9,845 nt of DNA from Rhizobacter sp. (GCA_025359585.1 JANYFX010000390.1:1-9845), one strand, 5' to 3'; positions 1-7,301 are shown, numbered from the stretch's first letter. The notes: generated by a model from the letters alone, not told the origin. Program-made: numbers and translations.

Positions 1-87
1 GACGACCCAGGCAACCAGCAAGCCGATCCACCGGCGCCGCCACATGCTGTGCAGCGTGCCGAAGACCTGGGCGATCAATTCATTCAT
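1..87 (-). CDS. XrtA-type polysaccharide chain-length determinant (Wzz), N-terminal fragment
   Basis: Only the first 29 codons are inside the window; the gene runs off the left edge. The ATG is at 87-85 and the peptide begins MNELIAQVFGTLHSMWRRRW, followed by the start of a hydrophobic segment (IGLLVAWVV). A short amphipathic leader, an Arg/Trp cluster and then the first transmembrane helix are characteristic of XrtA-associated Wzz proteins. These inner-membrane proteins project a large periplasmic domain and set the length of the exported chain. A G-rich stretch (GGGG) lies roughly 8-11 bases upstream and may be the ribosome binding site. The gene follows the export lipoprotein gene on the same strand after a 75-bp gap, so the two are probably co-transcribed. 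The family call rests on a short fragment plus the neighbour; anything beyond the first membrane helix is unseen. Confidence 0.78.
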   Translation of the reverse strand, partial: MNELIAQVFGTLHSMWRRRWIGLLVAWVV

Positions 88-162
88 GACACCAACCCCG
101 CGCCCGAGCCGACACCCGACTCACTCCCCTGGTTCCGGACCGCATCAGCAAAATCCACCGTT

Positions 163-798
163 CTAGAACCATCCCTGGGGGATGATCAACACGTCACCGG
201 GGCGCACATCGACATTGGCGGAAATGTCACCGCGTTTGATGAGGTCCTTGATGCGCACGCTGTACTGCTTGCCCTTTTCCTTGCCGCGCACGAGGACCGC
301 ACCGTTGCCGTCGGCAAAGTCGGTCAGGCCACCGACCTGGATCATCACGTCGAGCAGGGTCATGTTCTGGCGATAAGGAATGGCCTGCGGACGCGTGGCT
401 TCACCCACGATGCGGATCTGCTCGCTCGCAGCACCCACGAACGCCGTCACCACGACGGTCACGACGGGGTCTCGCGAGTACTTGCTGAGCGCCTTCTCGA
501 GGTCGCGGGCAAGATCGGTCGGGTTGCGGCCGATCGCCGGCAGGTCTTCGACAAGTGGCGTCGAGATGAAGCCGTCCGGACGAACCGGCACTGAAAGCGA
601 CAACTCCGGATTGCGCCAGACGATGATGTTCACGGTGTCGAGCGGGCCGATCAGATACCGGTACTCGGGCGTGGCCGCAGAGACCGGAGCCGGCGGATAG
701 CTGACCGAACCGCAGGCCGCGAGCGCAACGGTCACGGCAAACGTCAGCATGCGAGCCAGGTGCTTGACTGCAGCATTGAGATCAATCGACGGTGCCAT
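163..798 (-). CDS. XrtA system exopolysaccharide export lipoprotein (Wza/EpsE-like)
   Basis: This 211-residue protein is a small Wza-like polysaccharide export protein, expected to form the outer-membrane exit channel for the EPS. Residues 1-29 form a lipoprotein signal: basic n-region (K12, H13, R16), hydrophobic core, and lipobox L-A-A-C with Cys29 as the lipidation site. The polysaccharide-export (Poly_export) domain follows at about residues 45-120, including the family signature around IVWRNPELSLSVPVRPDG and the segment ISTPLVEDL. An SLBB-type region covers about 125-205 (MTLLDVMIQVGGLTDFA, then RPGDVLIIPQGWF at the C-terminus). Length and motifs match XrtA-type export proteins better than the longer E. 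coli Wza. The frame stays open upstream to 984, but the ATG at 798-796 is preferred because it gives a proper lipoprotein signal and has a strong ribosome binding site. Met17 is a weaker alternative because it removes all positive charge before the core. Confidence 0.93.
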   Translation of the reverse strand: MAPSIDLNAAVKHLARMLTFAVTVALAACGSVSYPPAPVSAATPEYRYLIGPLDTVNIIVWRNPELSLSVPVRPDGFISTPLVEDLPAIGRNPTDLARDLEKALSKYSRDPVVTVVVTAFVGAASEQIRIVGEATRPQAIPYRQNMTLLDVMIQVGGLTDFADGNGAVLVRGKEKGKQYSVRIKDLIKRGDISANVDVRPGDVLIIPQGWF

Positions 799-803
799 CG
801 GAA

Positions 804-809
804 CCCTCC
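804..809 (-). promoter_or_regulatory. Ribosome binding site of the export lipoprotein gene
   Basis: On the minus strand this reads GGAGGG, five bases upstream of the ATG at 798-796. It is a near-consensus Shine-Dalgarno sequence and fixes the start codon of the export gene against the longer open frame upstream. Confidence 0.8.
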
Positions 810-1197
810 GGTGTTGTTCAGGTGAACGATCCAAGCGAGGCCGACAAGGGCAGCCACTGCTTAGCCTCGAATTCTTGCGCATGAAACTGCCGGTATCGCG
901 AAAACCCACGGCACTACCGCACAACTTGTCGACATCAGAGCGGGCGAACCACTGCCGATGTCTTTGCGACTCGGACGAGAGCATACGCGCGATTTACCTG
1001 CTGCCGGCGGCCCCAAACAGGGGGGATGAAGGACACGCCTTCGTGCGAAGTCTCGCACAAACGTCTGAGCCCGATGAGGCGCTGCGACGACCGCTCCGGC
1101 GTCGGGGTTCGGGGCGCCCGCCGAGGGGCTTGACATCAAGGCAAGTGCTCCCGGTTGCGACACGGATGCGTCGACAGGCACGAGAATGCAAGGACTC
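810..1197. other. Divergent intergenic region between the export genes and the polymerase operon
   Basis: About 390 bases with no convincing gene. Open frames cross it on both strands, but they are Arg-rich, match no family I recognise, and run antisense into the real neighbours. It must carry the promoters for the leftward export genes and the rightward polymerase operon. The only clean element is a perfect -35 hexamer TTGACA at 1130-1135 on the plus strand, about 110 bases before the polymerase start, but no good -10 sits 16-18 bases downstream. There is a 16-base inverted repeat at 1043-1058, and a 6-base pair of inverted arms GACATC (931-936) and GATGTC (957-962) that could be chance. I found no well-spaced sigma-54 site. 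Confidence 0.5.
1043..1058. repeat. Inverted repeat, possible operator or small hairpin
   Basis: GTGCGA-AGTC-TCGCAC: two perfect 6-base arms separated by 4 bases. It lies inside the divergent promoter region, about 185 bases from the polymerase start and 245 from the export gene start. It could be a regulator binding site or a short stem-loop. It has no T-run on either side, so it is not a typical terminator. A 6-base repeat can arise by chance in GC-rich DNA. Confidence 0.35.
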
Positions 1198-1245
1198 ATG
1201 CACACGTTCACGCGCCAACTTTCACAGCGCACCGCGAATCGATGA
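1198..1245 (+). CDS. Possible 15-residue leader peptide overlapping the polymerase start
   Basis: A tiny open frame encodes MHTFTRQLSQRTANR and ends with a TGA at 1243-1245 that overlaps the ATG of the polymerase gene at 1242 in an ATGA arrangement. AAGGA at 1190-1194 lies three bases before its ATG; this spacing is tighter than optimal but could still serve. The polymerase ATG itself has no recognisable Shine-Dalgarno sequence, so ribosomes terminating on this frame could re-initiate on the polymerase, as in translational coupling. The peptide matches no family I know, and a short frame with this overlap can occur by chance. Confidence 0.35.
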   Translation: MHTFTRQLSQRTANR

Positions 1246-3215
1246 CCGAATCGAGCGGTTCTGAGCGCAAGGCCAGGCGCCTGTTGTTCGCGGCGATCTC
1301 GATCGCCGCCCTGGCCTGGAATCTTTGGCTCGCGGCTCAGCATCCGCTGTGGCCTGGCTTCGTGCTGGCGGCCTCCTGTGCATGGGTCGTGACCGCAGCG
1401 ATGTACCCCACGATCTGGCTCGTCGTGCTGCCGGCGGCCCTGCCGGCGCTCAACCTCGCGCCGTGGACCGGGTGGCTGGTCTTCGACGAATTCGACCTTC
1501 TGGTGGCCGGTGCGGTGGCAGGCGAATTTGCCCGACTCGCTTGCGAGAAGCGGCCAAGCGCTCGCGCATCTGCGCCCCGGCCCGGAGACGCCAGGTCACA
1601 GCGCTTCGGGACCGCAATGCTCATCACGCTCGGCGGCCTGGCCTTGACCAGCCTTTGGCCCGGCCTCGTCAGCGCGGGCGGGTCACCGTCCGGGCTGTTT
1701 CAGGGCTACACCGAAGCATTGAACAGCGTGCGGATCGTCAAGCCCTTGGCCTATGCGCTGCTGCTGCTGCCACTCGTGCGGCACGCCCTGTGCGACATTG
1801 ATTCAAGCGCCCTTGCGGTCCGGCGGCTGAGCATCGGCATGTTGTTCGGCCTGAGCATCGTGATGCTCGCGGCGCTCTGGGAACGGGCGGCCAACCCGGG
1901 CCTGTTGAACTTTTCGAGCCCTTACCGCACGGTGGCGCTCTTCTGGGAAATGCATGTCGGCGGCGCAGCGATCGATGGCTACCTCGCGATGGCGACGCCG
2001 TTCGTGGCCTGGGCACTGTGGTCGTCGAGATCCCTGGTGCGATGGTGCGCTGCTGCAATGCTCGCGCTGCTCGTCGAGTACGCCTGCCTCACAACCTTCT
2101 CGCGCGGAGTCTATCTTGCTGTCGTCGGCCCGCTCGTGCTGCTCGCTGCGTACCTCTGGTGGCAAGCGCCTGCGCGAAACCTTGGCCGGCCGGCGTTTCG
2201 CGCCCCCGTGGCCTGCGCATGGGCGCTGCTGGTGGCGATGGTTCTGCAGGCGACTCTGGTGCTGGGCTCGGACTCGTTCATGCTGGGCCGCATCGGCAGC
2301 ACCGAACGTGATCTGCGCAGCCGACTCGCACATTGGCAACACGGCCTGGGCCTGCTGCAAACCCCCGGCGAATGGGTGCTCGGAAAGGGTCTGGGCCGAT
2401 TGCCTGCGGAATACGCACGCGCAGTCCCTGGCGGTGAATTTCCCGGCGAGGTGATCGTCGATGTCGAACAAGGCAACTTCTTCGCACGCGTCGCCGGGCC
2501 TCGCAGCTCGGGCGCGCTGGGCGGACTCTACGGCCTGACCCAAAGGGTCACGGTCGATGCGAGGGTGCCACTGGTGGTCCGGTTCGACGTTCGAGCGTCG
2601 CGAGCGACCCGCTTGCGTCTGAGCGTGTGCGAAATGCACTTGCTGTACCAACGCCGCTGCAACGAGGCGAGTGTGCGCATCGAGGCGACTGGCGCCACCT
2701 GGCGATCAATGTCAGCGCCACTGGAGGGGCCACAGCTGGCCGCCGGAGACTGGTATGCGCCGCACATGGGCGTGTTCTCGGTCTCGGTGCTCGAGGCCGA
2801 CAGCGTGGTCGACCTGGACACGCTGAGCCTGCAGAGCGCCGACGGCCTGCAGCACCTGAAAAACGGTGACTTTTCCCGGCAACTGGCGCGATGGTTTCCG
2901 GCCGCCCTGAACCAGTTCTTGCCGTGGCACATTGACAACCTGTACCTCGAAATCCTGATCGAGCGAGGCGTTTGCGGGCTTGCCGCGTTCATGATGCTGA
3001 TCGGCTGCGCCGCATGGGGCCTGGCCTTCGGCGCAGGTCGGGGTTCTGCAGTATCCCCATTCCTGATGGCTTCGTTGTCGGGCGCCCTGATCGTCGGGCT
3101 CGTCAGCAGCATCATGGACGCGCCGCGAGTGGCCTTCGTCCTGTTGCTGCTGATTCTTGTTTCCTTGCAGTTGACGGCGCGACCAAGGGGGATCGATGCG
3201 ATCGAAGCAGCGTAG
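1242..3215 (+). CDS. Wzy/WaaL-family polysaccharide polymerase or ligase with a nested beta-sandwich domain
   Basis: This 657-residue multi-pass inner-membrane protein carries the O-antigen ligase/polymerase (Wzy_C) fold. Hydrophobic segments are seen at about 13-30, 36-75, 123-140, 168-182, 198-214, 245-260, 267-283, 288-305, 322-341, 575-598 and 605-640. Family signatures are TTFSRGVYLAVVG (284-296) and, before the last helices, HIDNLYLEILIERGVCGLAAF (563-583), the usual end of the large periplasmic loop. Between GKGLGRLP (381-388) and that motif sits an extra block of about 150 residues (400-545) that is not hydrophobic, is rich in alternating beta-like strands, and ends in NGDFSRQLARWF. 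This resembles a carbohydrate-binding jelly-roll (CBM_4_9-like) domain. The protein probably polymerises or ligates undecaprenyl-linked repeats in the periplasm. Polymerase and ligase cannot be told apart from sequence. The ATG at 1242 is chosen because the frame further upstream is His/Arg-rich and unlike a membrane protein N-terminus; it lacks its own ribosome binding site. Confidence 0.87.
   Translation: MTESSGSERKARRLLFAAISIAALAWNLWLAAQHPLWPGFVLAASCAWVVTAAMYPTIWLVVLPAALPALNLAPWTGWLVFDEFDLLVAGAVAGEFARLACEKRPSARASAPRPGDARSQRFGTAMLITLGGLALTSLWPGLVSAGGSPSGLFQGYTEALNSVRIVKPLAYALLLLPLVRHALCDIDSSALAVRRLSIGMLFGLSIVMLAALWERAANPGLLNFSSPYRTVALFWEMHVGGAAIDGYLAMATPFVAWALWSSRSLVRWCAAAMLALLVEYACLTTFSRGVYLAVVGPLVLLAAYLWWQAPARNLGRPAFRAPVACAWALLVAMVLQATLVLGSDSFMLGRIGSTERDLRSRLAHWQHGLGLLQTPGEWVLGKGLGRLPAEYARAVPGGEFPGEVIVDVEQGNFFARVAGPRSSGALGGLYGLTQRVTVDARVPLVVRFDVRASRATRLRLSVCEMHLLYQRRCNEASVRIEATGATWRSMSAPLEGPQLAAGDWYAPHMGVFSVSVLEADSVVDLDTLSLQSADGLQHLKNGDFSRQLARWFPAALNQFLPWHIDNLYLEILIERGVCGLAAFMMLIGCAAWGLAFGAGRGSAVSPFLMASLSGALIVGLVSSIMDAPRVAFVLLLLILVSLQLTARPRGIDAIEAA
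3185..3191 (+). promoter_or_regulatory. Ribosome binding site of the beta-helix gene, inside the polymerase gene
   Basis: AAGGGGG lies four bases before the ATG at 3196 and within the last codons of the polymerase gene. It supports this start and, with the 20-base gene overlap, indicates translational coupling of the two proteins. Confidence 0.65.
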
Positions 3216-4686
3216 GACCAAACCATCAGCGGCGACCCGGCTCAAACGCTTGCTTGCCGCACTGGCACTTCTGCTCGTGGTCTCGGCCGCAGCGTTGTCG
3301 TGGGCCGTTGAAACGCTCGCTGTGCCGCCACGAACTCTGGCACACCATGTCGAGCGCCGCGCTGCCGGGCACGGCATGGCCGTGGTCGCCGTCGGCACGC
3401 GCCTGGCCGATTGGCTGTTGTGGCTCGACCGATCGGCCGACCAACAACCGGACTGGCAGCAGCTGCGGGTCGGAGCACAGGCGAAGGTTGCGATGGCCGC
3501 AGCATTGCCTGCGCGTGCCAAGGTCGTGCTCGTGGCGTCGACCTCGGAGGCCAGCCTAGCCATCCAGCAGGCACAGCCGGGCGACGTGATCACCTTCGTT
3601 CCAGGCACGTACCGCTTCGCGGGCTCCGCGATCGCGGTCAATCGGGCCGGCACCGACCTGGCCGGAATCGTGGTGCGCGCCGAACAAGCGGGCACGGTGT
3701 TTCTGGAATTCGACATGACGGAAGGTTTCGTCGTGGCCGAGCCCTACTGGACGTTCGAGAATTTGAGCATTCGCGGCGTCTGCGCTCAGCACTCGAACTG
3801 CGAGCACGCTTTTCACGTCGTCTCGCGTGCAAGCCACTTCACGGCACGCAACAACACCATCACCGAGTTCAACGCCCACATCAAGATCAACGGCTCGGAG
3901 GGGAAATTTCCTGACGACGGGCTGGTCGATGGCAACACGCTCAGCAACAGCAGCATCAGAGACACCGAAAGCAGCGTCACGCCAATCGATCTGGTGGCGG
4001 CCAGCCGCTGGCTGATTCGGGGCAACTGGATCAGCGACTTTGCCAAAGGCGGCTCCGATCGCGTCAGCTACGGGGCCTTCGCCAAAGGCGGCGGAGCCGG
4101 CAACCGCTTCGAGGGAAACTTCGTCTTGTGCGAGCAACGGCTTCAAGGAGTGCCTGGCCAGCGGGTCGGCATCTCGCTCGGTGGCGGCGGCACCGGCAAG
4201 GAATACTGCAGGGACAGACGCTGCATCACCGAACAGGACAGCGGCGTGGTCCAGTCCAACCTGATCATGTCGTGCTCGGATGACGGGATCTACGTGAACC
4301 GATCGGCCACCAGCGTCATACATCACAACACACTGATCGACACCGGTGGCATCTCGGCGCGCTTCGTCGAAAGCAGCGCCGAGGTCGTTGGCAACATCGT
4401 GGACGGTTCAATTCGGAGTCGCGACGGTGGGGCGCTCCATGCGAGCGACAACGTGGAGACTTCGATGACGCGGCTGTATCTGGGCTTGCATCCTGTGCGA
4501 GGTCTGTACCGCGACCACGCGAGACACGACTTGTCGTGGGCAGCCGAACCGCCTCGGCGTCGACTCACGGATGCTGCGCCCGACCTGTGCGGGTCGGAGC
4601 GCCCGCCGCAACCCACATACGGCGCGTTCGAAGACTTCTCGAAGTGCCTGCAGCAAGCCCACCCGGGCGAAATGCCAGCGAAGTAG
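3196..4686 (+). CDS. Membrane-anchored or secreted right-handed parallel beta-helix protein (pectate-lyase-like)
   Basis: A protein of 496 residues. A basic N-terminus (R2-R18) and a hydrophobic segment at about 19-38 form a signal peptide or anchor that places the rest in the periplasm. After a linker, residues 110-140 contain ASLAIQQAQPGDVITFVPGTY. This is the entry motif of parallel beta-helix enzymes such as chondroitinase B/alginate lyase-type (PL6) proteins. Beta-helix rungs follow at about 140-420, with Asn-rich turns such as ARNNTITEFNAHIKINGSEG, RGNWISDF, EGNFVL, QSNLIM and HHNTLIDTGG. Eight cysteines occur in close pairs (196/202, 338/343, 465/484, with 312 and 360), fitting an oxidising compartment. 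By family it could be a polysaccharide lyase, a C5-epimerase-like enzyme or a binding protein. I cannot assign catalytic residues or a substrate. Overlap with the polymerase suggests it acts on the newly made polymer. The C-terminal 70 residues leave the helix pattern and are unrecognised. Confidence 0.8.
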   Translation: MRSKQRRTKPSAATRLKRLLAALALLLVVSAAALSWAVETLAVPPRTLAHHVERRAAGHGMAVVAVGTRLADWLLWLDRSADQQPDWQQLRVGAQAKVAMAAALPARAKVVLVASTSEASLAIQQAQPGDVITFVPGTYRFAGSAIAVNRAGTDLAGIVVRAEQAGTVFLEFDMTEGFVVAEPYWTFENLSIRGVCAQHSNCEHAFHVVSRASHFTARNNTITEFNAHIKINGSEGKFPDDGLVDGNTLSNSSIRDTESSVTPIDLVAASRWLIRGNWISDFAKGGSDRVSYGAFAKGGGAGNRFEGNFVLCEQRLQGVPGQRVGISLGGGGTGKEYCRDRRCITEQDSGVVQSNLIMSCSDDGIYVNRSATSVIHHNTLIDTGGISARFVESSAEVVGNIVDGSIRSRDGGALHASDNVETSMTRLYLGLHPVRGLYRDHARHDLSWAAEPPRRRLTDAAPDLCGSERPPQPTYGAFEDFSKCLQQAHPGEMPAK

Positions 4687-4734
4687 TCGCCCGCGGCTAC
4701 AGCACAAGCTTGCAACCCACGATCTGCGAAGGTC

Positions 4735-5568
4735 CTACGTCTCCTCGCTGGGCTCGCCCAGTTCAGAGCGAACCTCCCGTGCGATCGCGTCGACGGCGTC
4801 TGCGTTGACATGTGTCTGCGAAGAGAGGAATACCGAAAGCAACAAGCGATTGCAGAGCAGGTTGACACGACGGGGGATCCCTCCAGTCGCGTCGTGGATG
4901 TGCTCGAAGGCCACCGGGTCGAAGCTCGGATTGCCCTTCCATCCAACCTTTTGCAGCCGGTGCTCGACGTAGGAACGTGTCTCCTGCCTGTCCATCGGCC
5001 CCAAATGGCAAGAGGCGATCACCCGCTGGCGAAACTGCTCCATCGGCTTGGAGGTCAGCAGCAGCCTGAGTTCCGGTTGCCCGACGAGAAAACTCTGCAG
5101 CAGGGCGACGCTCCCGAGCTGAAAGTTCGAAAGCATGCGCAACTCTTCGACAGCTTCACGCTTCAGGTTCTGGGCTTCGTCGACGATCAGCAGCGCGCGC
5201 TTCTTCTGCGTCACGAGCACGGTCAAGAAGCTCTCGACGGTGGCGATGAGGTCGGCCTTCGTGAGGTTTCTGGTGTTGATGCCGAAGGCGATCGCAACCG
5301 ATCGGAGCAAATCGTCGGCCTCCAGTTGGGTGCTGACGATCTGCGCGGCGACGATCTTCTGGTCGTCGAGTTCGGACAACAAGGTCCGCACCAGTGTCGT
5401 CTTGCCCGCACCGATCTCTCCCGTCACGACGACGAATCCCTCCCCCTGGTACACGCCGAACTTCAGGTAAGACAGTGCATTGCCGTGTCCACGGCTCTGG
5501 AAGTAGAAAGAAGGGTCCGGGTTGAGGTTGAACGGCGTGCCGCTGAAACCGAAATAAGATTCGTACAT
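4735..5568 (-). CDS. XrtA/PEP-CTERM system-associated AAA ATPase (ExeA/GspA-like)
   Basis: A 277-residue protein of the P-loop ATPase family that accompanies XrtA EPS loci. It opens with MYESYFGFSGTPFNLNPDPS, typical of the ExeA-like family. Walker A is GEIGAGKTT (50-58, Lys56) and Walker B is LLIVDEAQ (126-133, Asp130-Glu131). The sensor region reads LRMLSNF (143-149), then LVGQPELR (161-168), and the C-terminal lid has IPRRVNLLCNRLLL (231-244). No membrane segment is seen; it should be cytoplasmic or peripheral. Its role in EPS assembly is not established; by analogy with ExeA it may drive assembly of an envelope complex. It lies downstream of the sugar transferase on the same strand across a 311-bp gap and ends 48 bp from the convergent beta-helix gene. 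No clear Shine-Dalgarno precedes the ATG. It aligns without gaps over about 273 residues with the N-terminal domain encoded at 7684, with roughly 54% identity by my hand count. Confidence 0.93.
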   Translation of the reverse strand: MYESYFGFSGTPFNLNPDPSFYFQSRGHGNALSYLKFGVYQGEGFVVVTGEIGAGKTTLVRTLLSELDDQKIVAAQIVSTQLEADDLLRSVAIAFGINTRNLTKADLIATVESFLTVLVTQKKRALLIVDEAQNLKREAVEELRMLSNFQLGSVALLQSFLVGQPELRLLLTSKPMEQFRQRVIASCHLGPMDRQETRSYVEHRLQKVGWKGNPSFDPVAFEHIHDATGGIPRRVNLLCNRLLLSVFLSSQTHVNADAVDAIAREVRSELGEPSEET

Positions 5569-5879
5569 GGTTTGCTCAGCGCCTGGCTAAAGCTGTCGGC
5601 CGCACGCGCAACACCACTGCACGGCGGGCTGTTGCCGCGGGGCCGGGTCGAACGGATGCTGAAGCGTGAATCATGAAGTGAGGCGCTCGACCACCCGGCA
5701 CAAGAAGGCCGGCTGTCAAACCACGGTGAAATTTGCCCGCATCGTACCCGCACCGAAAGGCTCGATGTCGTTTCGACGACGTGAACCGGCAAGCAGGCCC
5801 CCGGCGCCGGCGTCGCCGACAAGGACCGACGCGGTCAGAGTGGGAACCGAGAATCGGGCCGGCGCAAGGCCTGGATCGA
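5569..5879. other. Intergenic region between the sugar transferase and the AAA ATPase genes
   Basis: 311 bases with no convincing gene. A perfect stem with a TTCG loop, GTCGT-TTCG-ACGAC, lies at 5767-5780; the plus-strand RNA could extend it by a G-U and an A-U pair. GACCG-ACG-CGGTC at 5824-5836 could form a short 5-bp hairpin just after the sugar transferase stop, but it lacks a real T-run, so I do not call a terminator. On the minus strand a perfect TTGACA occurs at 5719-5714, but 17 bases further the sequence is GGGTGG, not a -10 box. A possible 32-codon frame on the minus strand directly before the ATPase has no recognisable features. Confidence 0.45.
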
Positions 5880-7292
5880 TCAGTGCGCACCCTCGCGGAA
5901 GAGCACGACGCTGACGGTTTCGACCAGTACAAGCAGGTCGAGGAACAATGAGTTGTTCTTGACGTAGTACAGGTCGAACTGGTGCTTCCTGCGCGCGTCC
6001 TCGACCGACGCACCGTAGCTGTATCGCACTTGCGCCCAACCGGTGACGCCCGGCTTGACACTGTGTCGGATGTCGTAGAAAGGAATCTGCTCTTGCAGCT
6101 GCGCGACGAAGCTGGGGCGCTCCGGCCGCGGGCCAACCAGGCTCATTTCGCCCTTGAGCACGCTGACCAGCTGGGGCAACTCGTCGATCCGCATCTTGCG
6201 GATGAAGGCGCCGACCCGGGTCACGCGCGAATCGTTCTTCGTCGCCCAGCGCGCCACGCCATCCTTTTCGGCATCGGTGCGCATGCTTCGAAACTTCAGG
6301 CACATAAAAGACTGCCCACCGAGACCCACACGCTCTTGGCTGTAAATGATCGGGCCGCGGCTCTCGAGCTTGATCGCCAGGGCTGTAAGCAACATCACTG
6401 GCAATGCAATCAGCAGCAGGATCGACGAAGAGATCAGGTCGAACACACGCTTGACCAGCGTGCGCACCCCACCTTGCACGAACCCGTGCCCATACACCAG
6501 CCAGCTGGCTTTCAGGCTGTCGGTCGGGACTTCGCCTTTGGCGCGCTCGAAGAAGCCGGCCAAATCGAGAACGGGAATGCCCCGAATGCGGCACGCCAGC
6601 AATTGATCCATCGGGACACCGCCACCACGCTGCTCGCGCACGGCGACGATGACTTCGTCGACACGGTACTTGCGTACCACTTCGGTGATCGACAGGCCTT
6701 TGGGGAAAACGGGCGCAGCGAGCGCGTGCGAGCCCGCCGGAGCTGCGTCGATGGCGGTCGGGTAAAACCCGACGATGGTGCGACGTGCCGAGCCGGTTGC
6801 ACCGAGATCGGTCGCCACGCCCTGAGCTTCTTCGCCTGTGCCGACGATCAGCACCCTGCGGGCGCCGACCGATGCACGGCGAGCCAAGTGAACAACGCTG
6901 CGGACCATCAGCACGCCGAGCGCCATGATCGGCAGCGCGTAGCCGGCCAGCGGCAGCGCGTAGTCGGCGCCGCCATCGGCGCGCAAGGCGAGATAGGCGA
7001 TGCAGGATCCCATGCCGAGCGCGACCAGCGACCGGCCGAACATCGCGCGCAGGCTGACCATGATCGCGCCGCGCCGATAGAGGCCGACGAATGAAAACAG
7101 CAGTGACATGAGACCGGCGAACACAGCGGCCGGCAACAAGGCTTGCGACATCGACAGGCCGTGCGCGGCGCCGCCAGCAGTTCCGCCGGGAAGCAGCGTC
7201 ACCGCGAGCAGAACGGCCAGGAAACAAAGAACGCTGTCGGCCAGCAGTTCCAGCAAGGTGGACATCGGTACGTAGTGCTCAAAAACTTTCAC
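5880..7292 (-). CDS. XrtA system initiating sugar transferase (undecaprenyl-phosphate hexose-1-phosphate transferase family)
   Basis: This 470-residue membrane enzyme starts EPS synthesis by transferring a sugar 1-phosphate from a nucleotide sugar to undecaprenyl phosphate at the inner membrane. The N-terminal half has hydrophobic segments at about 12-33, 50-71, 86-102 and 113-132, then a Rossmann-like CoA_binding_3 region (RRVLIVGTGEEAQG, 145-158). A further membrane segment at about 283-306 leads into the bacterial sugar transferase domain: QERVGLGGQSFMCLKFRSM (319-337), RIDELPQL (368-375), GEMSLVGPRPERPSF (381-395) and KPGVTGWAQVRYSYG (413-427). I chose the GTG at 7292-7290 because relatives begin with a short M-x-I/V-F-x-H-Y-V-P sequence, exactly what this gives, and AGGGAA lies nine bases upstream. 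The frame opens further to a TTG at 7328, and an in-frame ATG at 7265 is possible but would cut the conserved start. The sugar specificity cannot be read from sequence. Confidence 0.93.
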   Translation of the reverse strand: MKVFEHYVPMSTLLELLADSVLCFLAVLLAVTLLPGGTAGGAAHGLSMSQALLPAAVFAGLMSLLFSFVGLYRRGAIMVSLRAMFGRSLVALGMGSCIAYLALRADGGADYALPLAGYALPIMALGVLMVRSVVHLARRASVGARRVLIVGTGEEAQGVATDLGATGSARRTIVGFYPTAIDAAPAGSHALAAPVFPKGLSITEVVRKYRVDEVIVAVREQRGGGVPMDQLLACRIRGIPVLDLAGFFERAKGEVPTDSLKASWLVYGHGFVQGGVRTLVKRVFDLISSSILLLIALPVMLLTALAIKLESRGPIIYSQERVGLGGQSFMCLKFRSMRTDAEKDGVARWATKNDSRVTRVGAFIRKMRIDELPQLVSVLKGEMSLVGPRPERPSFVAQLQEQIPFYDIRHSVKPGVTGWAQVRYSYGASVEDARRKHQFDLYYVKNNSLFLDLLVLVETVSVVLFREGAH

Positions 7293-7301
7293 TTGCGAAA
7301 A

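Noticed and set aside
799..984. Upstream extension of the export lipoprotein frame
   Set aside because: It would bury the lipobox at about residue 91 and ignore the strong ribosome binding site at 804-809.
1130..1135. TTGACA as a full sigma-70 promoter for the polymerase operon
   Set aside because: The -35 is perfect but no acceptable -10 occurs 16-18 bases downstream.
749..1264. 171-codon plus-strand frame across the divergent intergenic region
   Set aside because: Arg/Ser-rich composition with no recognisable motif; it begins antisense within the export lipoprotein gene and runs into the polymerase start. Typical of long chance frames in GC-rich DNA.
861..1343. 160-codon minus-strand frame opposite the polymerase start
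   Set aside because: No family features or signal peptide; overlaps the membrane-protein gene on the other strand.
4687..4734. Terminator between the convergent beta-helix and ATPase genes
   Set aside because: Only an 8-base palindrome CAAGCTTG is present, with no stem of useful length and no T-run.
4810..5676. 288-codon plus-strand frame opposite the AAA ATPase
   Set aside because: Antisense shadow with no motif; the minus-strand frame has clear Walker A and B.
5716..7227. 503-codon minus-strand frame inside the sugar transferase gene
   Set aside because: Arg-rich shadow of the real gene in another frame; the sugar transferase frame carries all the family motifs.
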